From: Streptomyces sp. L2
GTDB lineage: Bacteria; Actinomycetota; Actinomycetes; Streptomycetales; Streptomycetaceae
Direction: 5' to 3'
Assembly (NCBI RefSeq): GCF_004124325.1
Contig: NZ_QBDT01000001.1
Location: 4,216,001 to 4,280,000 of the forward strand
DNA length: 64,000 bases
The notes under the pieces were generated by a model. The model worked only from the letters and a program-made list of their open reading frames with translations, did not search any database and was not told the DNA's origin. This document shows, in pieces, positions 24,355 through 31,929 of the stretch (positions are counted from its first letter, which is position 1; every line of letters begins with the position of its first letter). A program made the translations under genes and the position numbers.

Positions 24355-24702
24355 ATGGTGTCAAGCATCGTCGTTCAGTACACCGACCTCCTGAGGGCCG
24401 GCGACGACGACCCGTGGAGCCGGTTGCGGGAGCTTCTGAAGGGCCAAGGGCTCGACCCGGACCGAACGATCGTCGTCGACCTCTTGCAGGAGGGCCCCGA
24501 CCACGAGGACGGCCAAGTCATCTCTGAAGACGGCAGGGTCTACAAGTTCACTGTCTTCTACGACCAAGCAGCAGAGCACGGCGCGCGCAGCGCCTGCCTT
24601 CACGGCTGGACCGACATCACCGATTCCTGGCAGACCAGATCGCTGGCTACCCGAACAGCAGACGCTTTCGCCTGGATGTCGTCGCCCACCGGGTCGGGTT
24701 GA
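24355..24702 (+). CDS. Hypothetical protein, 115 aa
   Basis: ATG 24355, preceded by AGGAGCCGAACG ~15 bp upstream. The protein (MVSSIVVQYTDLLRAGDDDP, ..LRELLKGQGLDPDRTIVVDL, ..GQVISEDGRVYKFTVFYDQA) is acidic and soluble with no signal peptide or recognised motif. Composition and the lower GC at third positions compared with neighbours suggest it may be acquired. A family could not be assigned. It is convergent with the DUF6928-like gene. Confidence 0.55.
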   Translation: MVSSIVVQYTDLLRAGDDDPWSRLRELLKGQGLDPDRTIVVDLLQEGPDHEDGQVISEDGRVYKFTVFYDQAAEHGARSACLHGWTDITDSWQTRSLATRTADAFAWMSSPTGSG

Positions 24703-24809
24703 CCACCGGCGCCTGGGCGGTCAACCGCCGGCCGGCGCCGCTTGTGAGAAGCGCTTCAGCCGAAGGTCCGGGGCTTGTCCGATTTGCACCGGGACGAAAA
24801 AGCCCCAAG

Positions 24810-25568
24810 CTACAGGCCGTCGTGCTCGATGAGTGTGCCGTCAGGGCCGAGAGAGAAGATGCGCGGTGGGCCCATGGCTTCCACGGCCCTCTGCAGCGCC
24901 GCTTCTCGCTGGGCGGGATCAGGGCCGTGCGGGTCCCGGACCCGGAAGCCGTGCAGTCGGATGCTGTCCGTGTCGATGTCGTCCGGCTCGGGGCGGCCCT
25001 CCAGTACGAAGCCGCAGAGTGCGCGGAGTACGTCTTCGCCCAGTTCCAAGGGGTGGAACAGCAGTGGGTACGGTTCTTGGTCCTTGTCCGGCCAGGGAAT
25101 GACGTCGGCCGGGCGGTCTCCGGCCCAGTAGGGCAGCTCGACGGAGAGCGGTTCGCCGATGTCCTCCATGATGCCGCTGCCCGGGGACAGGCTCAGAGAG
25201 CGGACGAGTCGGCCGTCCTCCCACACGGCGAACGCGAGCCAGTCCACGACGCTGTGCATCGCGTGCAGCACGAGCCGTCGGCCGGTGCTCGCCGCCACGA
25301 GGTGTTCCGGGAGCTGGGAAGGAAAGTCGATCATCACCCTCTGGTCGCCGATGACCTTGAGGCCGGGCCAGCTCGCCGCGTAGGCCGTCCCCTCCGGGGG
25401 ATATACGCCGTCCGGGAGAGTCGAGCCCTCGCTCTCCTCTATCTCCCAGCCCGGGTAGAGCAGCCGCATCATGCTGACCGTGCGTGCGAGGTCCGCCGGC
25501 CCCGCTTCTCGTAGCAGCCCCGGTACGTCACCGTCGGCGTACACCAGAAAGCCCGTCTTGGCTCCCAA
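24810..25568 (-). CDS. DUF6928-like hypothetical protein
   Basis: A 252-residue protein from TTG 25568, giving the N-terminus (M)GAKTGFLVYADGDVPGLL that I recall for this actinobacterial family. GGGGAGGGG lies just upstream of the TTG, and no ATG or GTG is in a suitable place; the longer frame to 25763 is unlikely. Further landmarks are LLYPGWEIEESEGSTL, VLHAMHSVVDWLAFAVWEDG and SLSLSPGSGIMEDIGEPLSV. The protein is soluble with no known catalytic motif; family function is unknown. Confidence 0.7.
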   Translation of the reverse strand: MGAKTGFLVYADGDVPGLLREAGPADLARTVSMMRLLYPGWEIEESEGSTLPDGVYPPEGTAYAASWPGLKVIGDQRVMIDFPSQLPEHLVAASTGRRLVLHAMHSVVDWLAFAVWEDGRLVRSLSLSPGSGIMEDIGEPLSVELPYWAGDRPADVIPWPDKDQEPYPLLFHPLELGEDVLRALCGFVLEGRPEPDDIDTDSIRLHGFRVRDPHGPDPAQREAALQRAVEAMGPPRIFSLGPDGTLIEHDGL

Positions 25569-25747
25569 AGCCCCTCCCCAGGATGTGGCCTTCGTCGGCG
25601 GGTGCACAGTAACCACCCCCACTGACAACGCGAGATGACGAAGCCCGAGGGCCGGGCACCCCTCCTCTCGCCTCACCGATGAGTTCCGGCGGCCGGTCCG
25701 GTCTACCCCGGTGTACGTCATCGGACCTCGGCCCTTAGGAGCCCACC

Positions 25748-26200
25748 ATGACCACTTCCGCACACGCCGGTCGCATGTTGTTCGTGAACATGCCCGTGGC
25801 GGACCTCGAGCGCAGTAAGGCGTTCTTCGCGCGGCTCGGGTTCGGTTACGACCCGAGGTTCACCGGTGAGGGGGCCGCCTGCATGCCGGTCGGTGAGCAG
25901 GCCTTCGTCATGCTGCTCGATCACGAGACGTTCGCGCGGTTCTCGAAGCTGCCGATGGGCGATCCCGCCACGCACGCGCTGGCGCTGTACTGCTTCAGCG
26001 TGGCGAGCCGGGACGAGGTCGACATGGTGGTCGAGGCCGCGCTCGCCGCGGGGGGAACCGAGGCGGACGGGCCCGAGGACCACGGGTTCATGTACTCGCG
26101 CAGTTTCTTCGACCTCGACGGCCACGGCTGGCAGGTCATGTGGATGGACCCGGCGAGCATGTCGGACAGCCCGGCATCCGCGGCTTCCGCGACGGCGTGA
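25748..26200 (+). CDS. VOC family protein (glyoxalase/bleomycin-resistance type)
   Basis: A 150-residue VOC protein: MLFVNMPVADLERSKAFFAR at the start, FVMLLDHETFARF in the middle and SRSFFDLDGHGWQVMWMDPA near the end, where DLDGHGWQV is the family's C-terminal metal-site strand. This resembles the PhnB/YqjC-like lactoylglutathione lyase-related group. The substrate is unknown. TTAGGAGCCC precedes ATG 25748. It is convergent with the cold-shock-like gene (54 bp). Confidence 0.82.
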   Translation: MTTSAHAGRMLFVNMPVADLERSKAFFARLGFGYDPRFTGEGAACMPVGEQAFVMLLDHETFARFSKLPMGDPATHALALYCFSVASRDEVDMVVEAALAAGGTEADGPEDHGFMYSRSFFDLDGHGWQVMWMDPASMSDSPASAASATA

Positions 26201-26254
26201 TCCTGCCTGCCGTGCATGGTGACGCGGAGACCTGGTCGGTCGGCCGAGGCCGCG

Positions 26255-26566
26255 TCAGGAGTCGAACTCGATGTGCAGGTCGGACGAGAAGCCGGGCGGC
26301 GTGTCCGTATGGGGTGAGTGTGCTGCTCCGGCTTCGGGCCGGACACACACGGCGCGCCAGCGGTACTCGTCCTGTGGCGCCCGCTCGGCCGTGAAAGCGA
26401 CGGACTGGCCGGCGGCCAGTTCGCGATATCCCTCGGCCTCGATGACGGAATAGTGGGCCCATACCCGGTCGGGGAGGGCGCCGGAGACGAGGACTCCCCA
26501 GCCTTCCTCGTTGTGCCACTCAAGCACGTGGCCGGAACACGTCTTGGTGGACGTGGTGTCGGACAC
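26255..26566 (-). CDS. Cold-shock-domain-like small protein
   Basis: A 103-residue protein. The core GHVLEWHNEEGWGVLVSGAL, DRVWAHYSVIEAEGYRELAA and GQSVAFTAERAPQDEYRWRA follows the CSD/OB fold pattern (G.V..W....GWG.L; VWAHYS for VFVHFS; A.G..V.F). However, the canonical RNP1 KGFGFI is replaced by EGWGVL, so nucleic-acid binding is uncertain. The start is GTG 26566 with GGGAGGA upstream. Members of this diverged group are frequent in streptomycetes and of unknown role. Confidence 0.7.
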   Translation of the reverse strand: MSDTTSTKTCSGHVLEWHNEEGWGVLVSGALPDRVWAHYSVIEAEGYRELAAGQSVAFTAERAPQDEYRWRAVCVRPEAGAAHSPHTDTPPGFSSDLHIEFDS

Positions 26567-26638
26567 TCCGCGTCCTCCCTCGAAGCATCGGTGGTGCGCC
26601 GTGCGGTGCGCGCTGCGGCCGTCAGCACCTCTATCGGC

Positions 26639-26980
26639 TTACCTCCGAACTCCGGGCCCTCTATGGCACGGCCGGCCTGCCCCTGTATGCGCCCGTGCTC
26701 GCTGGTGGCCGGCCGCGAACCGGGTTGCCACCGCCTGGAGTTCCAGGTTGGCGCGGAGGGTCCAGTCGGGGTCATGAACCGTGGCCGCTTCCCAGGGGCC
26801 GTAGCCCTCGGCCAGCAGCCACAAGAAGGCGTTGAGGCCGCTCGCTATGACGGCGGTCTCGCCCTCGGAGCCGAGGTCGACGCCCTCGCCGTCGGCGTAG
26901 TCGAACGGCGCCGCCAACGCGGCGGCGAGCGCGGGAGGGAAGGGAGGGGACTGGCGATCACCGGTGTCGGTCACGCGCAC
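26639..26980 (-). CDS. Hypothetical protein, possibly SUKH (SMI1/KNR4)-like
   Basis: Up to 113 residues from GTG 26980 (or GTG 26974). The segment ALAAALAAPFDYADGEGVDL, then GLNAFLWLLAEGYGPWEAAT, resembles the C-terminal half of SMI1/KNR4-family immunity-like proteins, but the N-terminal half of that fold is absent, so this may be a fragment. There is no ribosome-binding site or clear start. It is tandem with and upstream of the cold-shock-like gene and downstream of the DinB gene. Confidence 0.4.
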   Translation of the reverse strand: MRVTDTGDRQSPPFPPALAAALAAPFDYADGEGVDLGSEGETAVIASGLNAFLWLLAEGYGPWEAATVHDPDWTLRANLELQAVATRFAAGHQRARAHTGAGRPCHRGPGVRR

Positions 26981-27024
26981 AGGCTAACGGCCACCGGTGT
27001 CGCCGGATGCTGCGCCGGCCGCCC

Positions 27025-27561
27025 TCAGCCCATGCTCTTCGCCCCGTCCAGGGACTCGCGGATGATGTCGGCGTGGCCGGCGTGCTGGGCGGTTTCGGCG
27101 ACGATGTGGAGGAGGACGCGGCGGGCCGACCAGTGGGCGTCGGGCTCGAACCAGGGGGCCTTGGGGAGGGGCTGGGTGGCGTCGAGGTCGGGGAGGGCGG
27201 CGAGCAGGGAGTCGGTGTGGGCGGCCACGTCCGCGTAGGTGGCCAGGACGCCCTCCAGGGTCTCGCCCGGCAGCATGCGGAACTCGTCCGCGCGGCGGGC
27301 CCAGTCCTCCTCGGTCATGGCGGTGAAGTCGCCCATCGCGGACGGGCCCTCGACGATGAACGCGGCCCAGTTCCGCTCCACCGCGGCGACGTGCTTGATC
27401 AGGCCGCCCAGGCACAGCTCGCTCTTCGTCGTGCGCAGACCCGCCTCTTCGTCGGTCAGGTCCCGCGTGGTCCGGCGCAGCAGCTCCCGGTGCTTGGTCA
27501 GCAGCGCCAGCACGTCGGCGCGCTCGCCGGTGAGGGGGGAGGAGGTGGAGGAAGCAGCCAT
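27025..27561 (-). CDS. DinB/mycothiol-dependent-type four-helix enzyme
   Basis: A 178-residue DinB superfamily protein. Metal-ligand histidines are expected in LCLGGLIKHVAAVERNWAAF (His in the second helix) and in RRVLLHIVAETAQHAGHADI, which has the HxxxxxHxxH-type C-terminal ligands. The family includes bacillithiol- and mycothiol-dependent transferases, which fits a mycothiol producer, but the reaction is not predictable. Length ~178 is normal. GCACC-rich upstream with GAAAGAAGGC as a ribosome-binding site before ATG 27561. A perfect-armed dyad 71 bp upstream suggests control by a MarR/HxlR-like repressor. Confidence 0.82.
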   Translation of the reverse strand: MAASSTSSPLTGERADVLALLTKHRELLRRTTRDLTDEEAGLRTTKSELCLGGLIKHVAAVERNWAAFIVEGPSAMGDFTAMTEEDWARRADEFRMLPGETLEGVLATYADVAAHTDSLLAALPDLDATQPLPKAPWFEPDAHWSARRVLLHIVAETAQHAGHADIIRESLDGAKSMG

Positions 27562-27631
27562 GGTGCGCCTTCTTTCTTGGTCCCTCGGTTCCCGGTTCGG
27601 GCCACCGCGTAAGAACAAGGTAGAAGGCATG

Positions 27632-27650
27632 TAGGACAGGTACTGACCTA
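27632..27650. promoter_or_regulatory. 19-bp dyad upstream of the DinB gene, candidate HxlR/MarR-type operator
   Basis: TAGGACAGGTACTGACCTA has matching arms TAGGnCAG and CTGnCCTA around a 3-bp centre. It lies in the expected promoter region of the DinB gene. A TAGGT..ACCTA type dyad resembles sites I recall for HxlR regulators; no such regulator is adjacent. Confidence 0.35.
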
Positions 27651-27679
27651 GTGGGATTTGTTGGGAGAGGGGAAACGGT

Positions 27680-27724
27680 GAGGGGCCCGGTGCCGCTCGC
27701 AGGGAAGCGGTCGCCGGGCCCCTC
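27680..27724 (-). terminator. Terminator downstream of the Cys-rich gene
   Basis: GAGGGGCCCGG and CCGGGCCCCTC are exact complements enclosing a loop that contains a second small stem (CCGCT..AGCGG). It lies ~30 bp past the stop of the Cys-rich gene. Confidence 0.75.
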
Positions 27725-27755
27725 GGTCGTACGTCTGTCTCTCAGCCCGTCACGG

Positions 27756-27911
27756 TCAGCCGCACTGGCACGGGGCGCCCGACTGGCACCCGCAGCCGCA
27801 GCCCGAGCCGCAGCCGCACGCGGCCACCAGCGGGAGACTCCTCGGCTCTGCGGGCTGGTCGGACTCGCGCTGCCGCGCGGGGTCGGGTGTGGTGCTGGGG
27901 GATTCGGCCAT
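27756..27911 (-). CDS. Small cysteine-rich protein, 51 aa
   Basis: A short gene found by direct translation: ATG 27911 to TGA 27756. The N-terminal 30 residues are polar (MAESPSTTPDPARQRESDQP). The C-terminus ACGCGSGCGCGCQSGAPCQC plus G has seven cysteines in the last 20 residues in Cys-Gly-Cys arrangements. AGGAGGG lies 6-7 bp upstream of the start, one of the best ribosome-binding sites in the window, and a strong terminator follows the stop. Such Cys clusters bind Zn, Cu or Fe ions or become modified; metallothionein-like or metal-chaperone roles are possible but unproven. It lies 153 bp downstream of phoU on the same strand. A ~39-bp imperfect hairpin (27930-27968) precedes it. Confidence 0.75.
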   Translation of the reverse strand: MAESPSTTPDPARQRESDQPAEPRSLPLVAACGCGSGCGCGCQSGAPCQCG

Positions 27912-28064
27912 GGGTCCCTCCTAGACGCTGGGCATGGATGCATGCACGCCCTCATCCATTGCATGCCCGTTCCGCCGGGCGCATCAACGGCGCACAGAGG
28001 CGCCCACGCGCCCCCGCGCACAGCCCGCACGCCGCTAGCTGCGGGGACCATGAGGAACGAGGAC

Positions 28065-28754
28065 CTACGCCCCCTCCGCCCCCGTCACCGGCTGGATGTC
28101 CGGCTGGAGTTCGTCCGCGTGTTCGCCCGTCACCAGATAGACCACCCGCTTGGCGACCGCCACCGCGTGGTCGGCGTACCGCTCGTAGTAACGGCCCAGC
28201 AGCGTGACGTCCACGGCCGTCTCGATGCCGTGCTTCCAGCGGTCGTCGATCAGGTGCTGGAAGAGCGTGCGGTGCAGCAGGTCCATGTCGTCGTCGTCCT
28301 GCTCCAGCTGGAGCGCCAGGTCGACGTCCTTGGTCACCAGGACCTCCGCCGCCTTCGCCATCAGCCGCTGCGCCAGCTGCCCCATCTCCAGGATCGTGGC
28401 GTGCAGGTCGTGCGGGACCGCCCGGTCCGGGAAGCGCAGCCGGGCCAGCTTCGCCACGTGCTGCGCCAGGTCGCCGGAGCGCTCCAGGTCGGCGGACATG
28501 CGCAGGGACGTCACGACGATCCGCAGATCTGTCGCCACCGGCTGCTGCCGCGCCAGCAGGGCGATCGCCCGGGCCTCCAGGTCGTGCTGCAGCTCGTCGA
28601 CCTTCCGGTCGCCCTCGATCACGCTCTCCGCCAGCTTCAGGTCGGCGTCGAGGATGGCGGTCGTGGCGCGCCCGATCGCCGAGCCGACCAGCCGGGCCAT
28701 CTCCACCAGACCGTCGCCGATCGAGTCCAGTTCCTCGTGGTACGCGTCCCGCAT
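28065..28754 (-). CDS. phoU: Phosphate signalling regulator PhoU
   Basis: A 229-residue all-helical protein with the two three-helix PhoU repeats. MRDAYHEELDSIGDGLVEMA starts repeat 1. The metal-binding E/DxxxD signatures are in SLRMSADLERSGDLAQHVAK and in repeat 2 in VTLLGRYYERYADHAVAVAK. It modulates phosphate-responsive signalling to PhoR-PhoP and phosphate uptake from the cytoplasm. In streptomycetes it is divergent from phoR-phoP and PhoP-controlled. Here the 249-bp intergenic region contains a PHO box, which supports PhoP control of both directions. ATG 28754 gives the family length. Confidence 0.95.
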   Translation of the reverse strand: MRDAYHEELDSIGDGLVEMARLVGSAIGRATTAILDADLKLAESVIEGDRKVDELQHDLEARAIALLARQQPVATDLRIVVTSLRMSADLERSGDLAQHVAKLARLRFPDRAVPHDLHATILEMGQLAQRLMAKAAEVLVTKDVDLALQLEQDDDDMDLLHRTLFQHLIDDRWKHGIETAVDVTLLGRYYERYADHAVAVAKRVVYLVTGEHADELQPDIQPVTGAEGA

Positions 28755-28897
28755 CTTCGGTTCCCTCTCGTACGTCGTCCTACGGGGTTCCGGGGCCGTC
28801 ACCTCACCCGCGCGGCCGTGGTGAAGCCGGCGGTGTGAAGCCGACGTGCGAACCCACGCTCCCAAAGTTCCGTCCCGTACGCGTCCGTTTCCGCCCT

Positions 28898-28930
28898 CTC
28901 AAGTGAACCGGCACCAGCCCCCAGGTGAAC
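28898..28930 (-). promoter_or_regulatory. PHO box in the phoU/phoR intergenic region
   Basis: On the minus strand three 11-bp direct repeat units follow each other: GTTCACC-tggg, GGCTGGT-gccg, GTTCACT-tgag. The 22-bp distance between GTTCAC units (two helical turns) and the weaker middle unit match the PhoP-binding PHO box of streptomycetes. It lies 74 bp upstream of phoR and 144 bp upstream of phoU, so it can serve both. Confidence 0.85.
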
Positions 28931-29003
28931 TCTGGGCGACGAGTGTCCGAGGTCGCACCCGGACGGCTGGGGGCATGTCGTACCCCATGCCTAACCTGGA
29001 GGC

Positions 29004-30359
29004 ATGGACGTGAACGCGGCGGTCGCCGCAGCTGCGGCGATCGCCGGGACGGTCACCGGCGTCATCGCCATGCTGGCGTTCCGCTGGAGCGAACGCGACC
29101 AGAAACGGCCGACCAGGACCTCCCTGCACACCGACCCCATGCTGCCGCCTGGCGTGGACACCGTCCTCTCCGTACTCCGCTCCTCGGCCGTCGTCCTCGA
29201 CGAGGCCGACGCCGTCGTCAAGGCCAGCTCCGCCGCGTACGCCCTCGGGCTCGTCCGGGGCGGCCGGCTCGCCGTCGAGCCCATGCTGCAGATGGCCCGG
29301 GACACCCGGCGCGACGGGGAGATACGCCAGGTCGAGCTGGACCTGCCCCGGCGCGGCACCGGACGCGGCGAGGCCCTCGCCGTCTCCGCGCGCGTGGCAC
29401 CCCTCGGTTCGCGGCTGGTGCTGCTCCTCGTCGAGGACCTCACCGAGGCCCGCCGGATCGAGGCGGTACGACGTGACTTCGTGGCCAACGTCAGCCATGA
29501 GCTGAAGACACCGGTCGGCGCGCTCTCCCTCCTCTCCGAGGCCGTCATGGACGCCTCCGACGACCCCGAGGCCGTCCAGCGCTTCGCCGGCCGTATGCAG
29601 ATCGAGGCGACCCGGCTGACCAACCTGGTGCAGGAACTCATCGACCTCTCGCGCGTGCAGAACGACGACCCGCTGGAGGACGCCGAGCCGGTCCGCGTCG
29701 ACGAACTCGTCGCCGAGGCCGTCGACCGCTGCCGCCACCAGGCCGGTGCGAAGCAGATCACGATGGCCGCCGGGGGCGCGGCCGATCTGCACGTGTGGGG
29801 CAACCGGGGGCAGCTCGCCGCCGCCCTCGGCAACCTCGTCGAGAACGCCGTGAACTACTCGCCCGCCCGCACCCGCGTCGGCATCGCCGCCCGCCGGGTC
29901 ACCGCGCCGGGCGGGGACCTCATCGAGATAGCCGTCACCGATCAGGGCATCGGCATATCCGAGAAGGACAAGGAACGCGTCTTCGAACGCTTCTACCGCG
30001 TCGATCCCGCCCGCTCCCGCGCCACCGGCGGAACCGGCCTGGGGCTCGCGATCGTCAAACACGTGGCCGCCTCGCACGGCGGGGAGGTCACGGTGTGGAG
30101 CGCCGAGGGCCAGGGCTCCACGTTCACCCTGAGGCTGCCGGAGGCGGGCGCCGCCCGCGACCGCGCCGCCCAGCGACACACCGGCCCCGGCGAAGAGGCC
30201 GAGGGGGCAGAGGGGGCCGAGGCAACCGGCGGAGCCGACGGTGCCGACGGCCACACCGGCTCATCGTGGTCCTCGCCCTCTCCAGCCCCTTCATCTTCTT
30301 CGCCCGCTGCAACTCAATCCCCGTACGCATCGCTTCCCGCCCCGGAGGTCCTTCCGTGA
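29004..30359 (+). CDS. phoR: Sensor histidine kinase PhoR (SenX3-like)
   Basis: A 451-residue kinase. One N-terminal transmembrane segment (AVAAAAAIAGTVTGVIAMLA) is followed by a PAS-like region (VDTVLSVLRSSAVVLDEADA) and a HisKA domain with His165 in NVSHELKTP. The HATPase domain has the N-box LVENAVNYSP, G1 DQGIGIS, the F-box RVFERFYRVD and G2 GGTGLGLAIVKH. It autophosphorylates under phosphate limitation and transfers to PhoP. Unusually, the last ~70 residues are an acidic then Ser/Pro-rich tail (EEAEGAEGAEATGGADGADG). The stop TGA overlaps the phoP GTG. CTGGAGGC precedes ATG 29004. Controlled by the PHO box upstream. Confidence 0.95.
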   Translation: MDVNAAVAAAAAIAGTVTGVIAMLAFRWSERDQKRPTRTSLHTDPMLPPGVDTVLSVLRSSAVVLDEADAVVKASSAAYALGLVRGGRLAVEPMLQMARDTRRDGEIRQVELDLPRRGTGRGEALAVSARVAPLGSRLVLLLVEDLTEARRIEAVRRDFVANVSHELKTPVGALSLLSEAVMDASDDPEAVQRFAGRMQIEATRLTNLVQELIDLSRVQNDDPLEDAEPVRVDELVAEAVDRCRHQAGAKQITMAAGGAADLHVWGNRGQLAAALGNLVENAVNYSPARTRVGIAARRVTAPGGDLIEIAVTDQGIGISEKDKERVFERFYRVDPARSRATGGTGLGLAIVKHVAASHGGEVTVWSAEGQGSTFTLRLPEAGAARDRAAQRHTGPGEEAEGAEGAEATGGADGADGHTGSSWSSPSPAPSSSSPAATQSPYASLPAPEVLP

Positions 30360-31036
30360 CCCGAGTGCTCGTCGTCGAGGACGAGGAGTCCTTCTCCGAC
30401 GCCCTGTCCTACATGCTCCGCAAGGAGGGCTTCGAGGTCGCGGTCGCCGCGACCGGCCCGGACGGACTCGACGAGTTCGAGCGCAACGGCGCCGACCTCG
30501 TCCTCCTCGACCTGATGCTGCCGGGACTGCCCGGCACGGAGGTGTGCCGCCAGCTGCGCGGCCGCTCCAACGTCCCGGTCATCATGGTGACCGCGAAGGA
30601 CAGCGAGATCGACAAGGTCGTCGGCCTGGAGATAGGTGCCGACGACTACGTCACCAAGCCCTTCTCCTCCCGCGAGCTGGTCGCCCGCATCCGGGCCGTC
30701 CTGCGGCGCCGGGGCGAGCCGGAGGAGGTCACGCCGGCCGCGCTGGAGGCCGGCCCGGTCCGCATGGACGTCGACCGGCACGTGGTGACGGTGTCCGGCT
30801 CCAAGATCGACCTCCCGCTGAAGGAGTTCGACCTTCTGGAGATGCTCCTGCGCAACGCCGGCCGCGTCCTCACGCGCATGCAGCTCATCGACCGCGTCTG
30901 GGGCGCCGACTACGTGGGCGACACCAAGACCCTCGACGTCCACGTCAAGCGCCTCCGCGCCAAGATCGAGCCCGACCCGGGAGCACCGCGCTTCCTGGTC
31001 ACGGTCCGCGGCCTTGGGTACAAGTTCGAGCCGTAG
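30356..31036 (+). CDS. phoP: Response regulator PhoP (OmpR/PhoB family)
   Basis: A 226-residue protein. The receiver domain has VLVVEDEESFSDALSYMLRK, phosphoacceptor Asp52 in LVLLDLMLPGLPG, and conserved Thr and Lys in VTAKDSE and DYVTKPFSSREL. The C-terminal winged helix (LKEFDLLEMLLRNAGRVLTR, TLDVHVKRLRAKIEP) binds PHO boxes to activate phosphate scavenging and repress secondary metabolism genes. GTG 30356 overlaps the phoR stop in GTGA, implying translational coupling; GGAGGTC lies 7 bp upstream. A bidirectional hairpin follows 136 bp after the stop. Confidence 0.96.
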   Translation: MTRVLVVEDEESFSDALSYMLRKEGFEVAVAATGPDGLDEFERNGADLVLLDLMLPGLPGTEVCRQLRGRSNVPVIMVTAKDSEIDKVVGLEIGADDYVTKPFSSRELVARIRAVLRRRGEPEEVTPAALEAGPVRMDVDRHVVTVSGSKIDLPLKEFDLLEMLLRNAGRVLTRMQLIDRVWGADYVGDTKTLDVHVKRLRAKIEPDPGAPRFLVTVRGLGYKFEP

Positions 31037-31172
31037 AGCGCAGAACTTCCAGGCGGCCTCCACTGCAACACGCCCCAAAGGGGCGCGGGGCTGTATCGAT
31101 GTGCGGCTCCGCCGGGGGCGCGATCAGCCACGACGCTGCCGCGTTCGCACGACTACGGACGCCCCTACGAAC

Positions 31173-31209
31173 AAAGGGCGGCACCCTCACCAGAGAGGCG
31201 CCGCCCTTT
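31173..31209. terminator. Bidirectional terminator between phoP and the lipoprotein gene
   Basis: AAAGGGCGGC and GCCGCCCTTT are exact complements around a 17-base loop, with A and T runs on both sides, so it can work for both convergent genes. A partial dispersed-repeat copy lies just upstream near 31075-31130. Confidence 0.85.
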
Positions 31210-31233
31210 GTCAGATACCGCTGCTCACCGCAC

Positions 31234-31929
31234 TCACTGCCCCGCGGCAGACTGCGAAGCCGAGTCACTCGGAGTGACCCCGTTCGCCCCGCTCGACTGC
31301 GAAGCACTCCCACTCGGAGTACCGCTCGCCTTGCCCTTGGGCGCCTTGTCACCCGGCTTGCCCGAAGCCGAAGGTGTGGTGCCCGCCGCAGGCGACCCCG
31401 TCGGGGCGGTGGACGGAATCTGGCTCGGTCCCCAGTCGGTGAAGTAGCTGCTCGCCGGCACCACGAACGCCCGCAGACTCACCGTGCCGGCCTTGTCGAA
31501 GGTGAACGTGATCTTCTGGGCGTTGCCGTCCTGCACGGCCTCGCGCCCGCTCGGCAGCACCGCGGACGCGTTCCCCTTGCCGCCGAGGATCAGCGAGCTG
31601 TGCGCGGCGATCGTCAGGCTCTGCCCCTTCGCGGGCTTCAGCTGAGCGGACGCACCGCTGCCGTCGATGGTGATCGACTGGAGGGTCTCGGGCGTGCTGC
31701 CCTGGTTGAACAGGGTGCCGGAGACCACGGCCGGGCCGGTGGACTTCAGGTCGGGCTGGGTGATGACCAGCGCGTTCTGGATCTTGATGTTCCCGACGGT
31801 GGTCGCGGCGTTGTCGGGCTTGATCTCCAGGGTCTGCGAGTTGTTGCCGGCGCCGCAGGCGGCGAGCGAGGCGATCGAGAAGACGATGGCGGAAGCGGCG
31901 AGGGCGCCGCGTCGAAGGCTGCTGCTCAC
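31234..31929 (-). CDS. Putative lipoprotein
   Basis: A 231-residue protein from GTG 31929. It has a signal peptide with a lipobox (LAASAIVFSIASLAAC, the Cys to be lipidated), followed by a beta-rich domain (TLEIKPDNAATTVGNIKIQN, VVSGTLFNQGSTPETLQSIT) resembling DUF4352/PCu(A)C-like exported proteins. A long disordered Ser/Thr/Pro/Gly tail (TTPSASGKPGDKAPKGKASG) follows. It should be anchored on the outer face of the membrane. Convergent with phoP through a shared terminator. In the S. coelicolor gene order I remember, a secreted protein also sits here. Exact function unknown. Confidence 0.75.
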   Translation of the reverse strand: MSSSLRRGALAASAIVFSIASLAACGAGNNSQTLEIKPDNAATTVGNIKIQNALVITQPDLKSTGPAVVSGTLFNQGSTPETLQSITIDGSGASAQLKPAKGQSLTIAAHSSLILGGKGNASAVLPSGREAVQDGNAQKITFTFDKAGTVSLRAFVVPASSYFTDWGPSQIPSTAPTGSPAAGTTPSASGKPGDKAPKGKASGTPSGSASQSSGANGVTPSDSASQSAAGQ

